Below, one piece after another: positions 33,400-33,887 of a stretch of 33,887 nucleotides of DNA. Under the pieces are notes generated by a model. It worked only from the letters and a program-made list of their open reading frames with translations. It was not told the DNA's origin and did not search any database. The DNA is from Enterococcus sp. (GTDB taxonomy: Bacteria; Bacillota; Bacilli; Lactobacillales; Enterococcaceae), in NCBI RefSeq assembly GCF_022711995.1, contig NZ_JALAHI010000086.1:1-33887 (forward strand), written 5' to 3'. Made by a program: the position numbers and the translations under genes. The first letter of the stretch is position 1; every line of letters starts with the position of its first letter.

Positions 33400-33887
33400 G
33401 TGGATTTTTTTGAAGCATTGCAATGGACGCATTGGAAAAACTTGACTGCGGAGGTCAAAAGCCAGTTGTTTCAACAAGTGGTCATGTATTTTGTCAGTCC
33501 GCTAAAAGAAATTACAGATGTGCACGCGATTAAAACAAGTTATGCCGGGATCAAGTGTGACACTTTTGAACTGACGATTGATGAGGAGCCCTTCGTCTTT
33601 GTTCCTGGAAACGCAGAAACGATCCTAGGCTGGGATTTAGGGATTCAGGGATTGCCGATGGCCAGCTGGTCCAAAATGTGGCAGGAACCGATCAGCAACT
33701 CTCTCCGTCGTTTGATTGACGGATATGGGTTGACCACCGCTGAAGAGTGGGGAGATTTCGTGAATGAATCGACAAGACCATTACGAAAAGCGGCTATTCA
33801 ACCGATGCTGGTGCAAAAAAAGGCTTTACCAGCAGGCACGCGCTTCATCGGTGAATTAGATACTGTCACGGGAGAATTTCAAGGTCA
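33400..33887 (+). CDS. Unknown protein, truncated at the window end
   Basis: An open frame from GTG 33400 continues past the window edge (162 codons seen). AAAGGGG at 33386-33392 lies 7 nt upstream. The visible part begins MDFFEALQWTHWKNLTAEVK, contains FELTIDEEPFVFVPGN at about 63-78 and a Trp-rich middle (LGWDLGI, ASWSKMWQEP), and ends near FIGELDTVTGEF. It looks like a soluble protein. I cannot assign a family, although the VPGN and GWDLG segments hint at a metal or cofactor enzyme. No stop codon or frameshift is seen. Confidence 0.75.
   Translation, partial: MDFFEALQWTHWKNLTAEVKSQLFQQVVMYFVSPLKEITDVHAIKTSYAGIKCDTFELTIDEEPFVFVPGNAETILGWDLGIQGLPMASWSKMWQEPISNSLRRLIDGYGLTTAEEWGDFVNESTRPLRKAAIQPMLVQKKALPAGTRFIGELDTVTGEFQG

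Noticed and set aside
1-33887. CRISPR arrays, prophage, insertion sequences, tRNA or rRNA genes
   Set aside because: No regularly spaced repeats, transposase or integrase genes, or tRNA-like cloverleaf sequences were found on reading both strands by eye.

Overview
The window looks like a chromosomal core segment of an Enterococcus, or a very close lactic-acid Firmicute. The evidence is a type B RNase P RNA, GGAGG-type ribosome binding sites with frequent TTG and GTG starts, Gram-positive LexA boxes, and gene neighbourhoods that match Bacillus subtilis block by block: recJ-apt preceded by a LapA/YrvD-type gene, lexA-ynzC-tkt, dnaD-nth-ponA-recU, and ypsA-gpsB-rnpB-ypsC. Short enterococcal-style intergenic hairpin repeats fit the same assignment. 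I see no prophage, insertion sequence, CRISPR array, tRNA or rRNA.

Layout. 1-3.7 kb: end of an unknown gene, a cyclophilin lipoprotein (-), a MupG-family protein, a small membrane protein and a membrane-anchored alpha/beta hydrolase. 3.7-7.0 kb: monocistronic gap (-), obgE and a DUF1269 protein. 7.1-12.35 kb: rnz, an SDR oxidoreductase, a LapA-type membrane protein, recJ and apt. 12.5-16 kb: an SOS block with a 70-aa membrane protein under two LexA boxes, lexA, a DUF896 gene and tkt. 16.2-20.7 kb: a LysM glucosaminidase, cysK, perR-ridA and dnaD-nth. 21-25.1 kb: the recU-pbp1A pair (-), then ypsA and gpsB. 25.06-28.9 kb: rnpB, a THUMP rRNA methyltransferase, an M32 carboxypeptidase and an HD hydrolase. 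28.9-33.9 kb: two orphan small proteins, a membrane protein (-), a VanZ-RDD protein, cshB, a GNAT acetyltransferase (-) and a truncated unknown gene.

Most genes are housekeeping: RNA processing (rnz, rnpB, cshB, ypsC-type), DNA repair and replication (recJ, nth, recU, dnaD, lexA), wall growth and division (pbp1A, gpsB, GH73 enzyme, MupG family) and central metabolism (gap, tkt, cysK, apt). The strongest non-routine signal is the small membrane protein gene just downstream of lexA. Its promoter carries one LexA box in the -35/-10 spacer and a second over the likely start of transcription, while the usual SOS division inhibitor gene yneA is absent from its normal place between lexA and ynzC. 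A second theme is structured intergenic DNA: a roughly 160-nt multi-helix element after cshB, a three-helix terminator after tkt, and a dispersed hairpin repeat at two loci.
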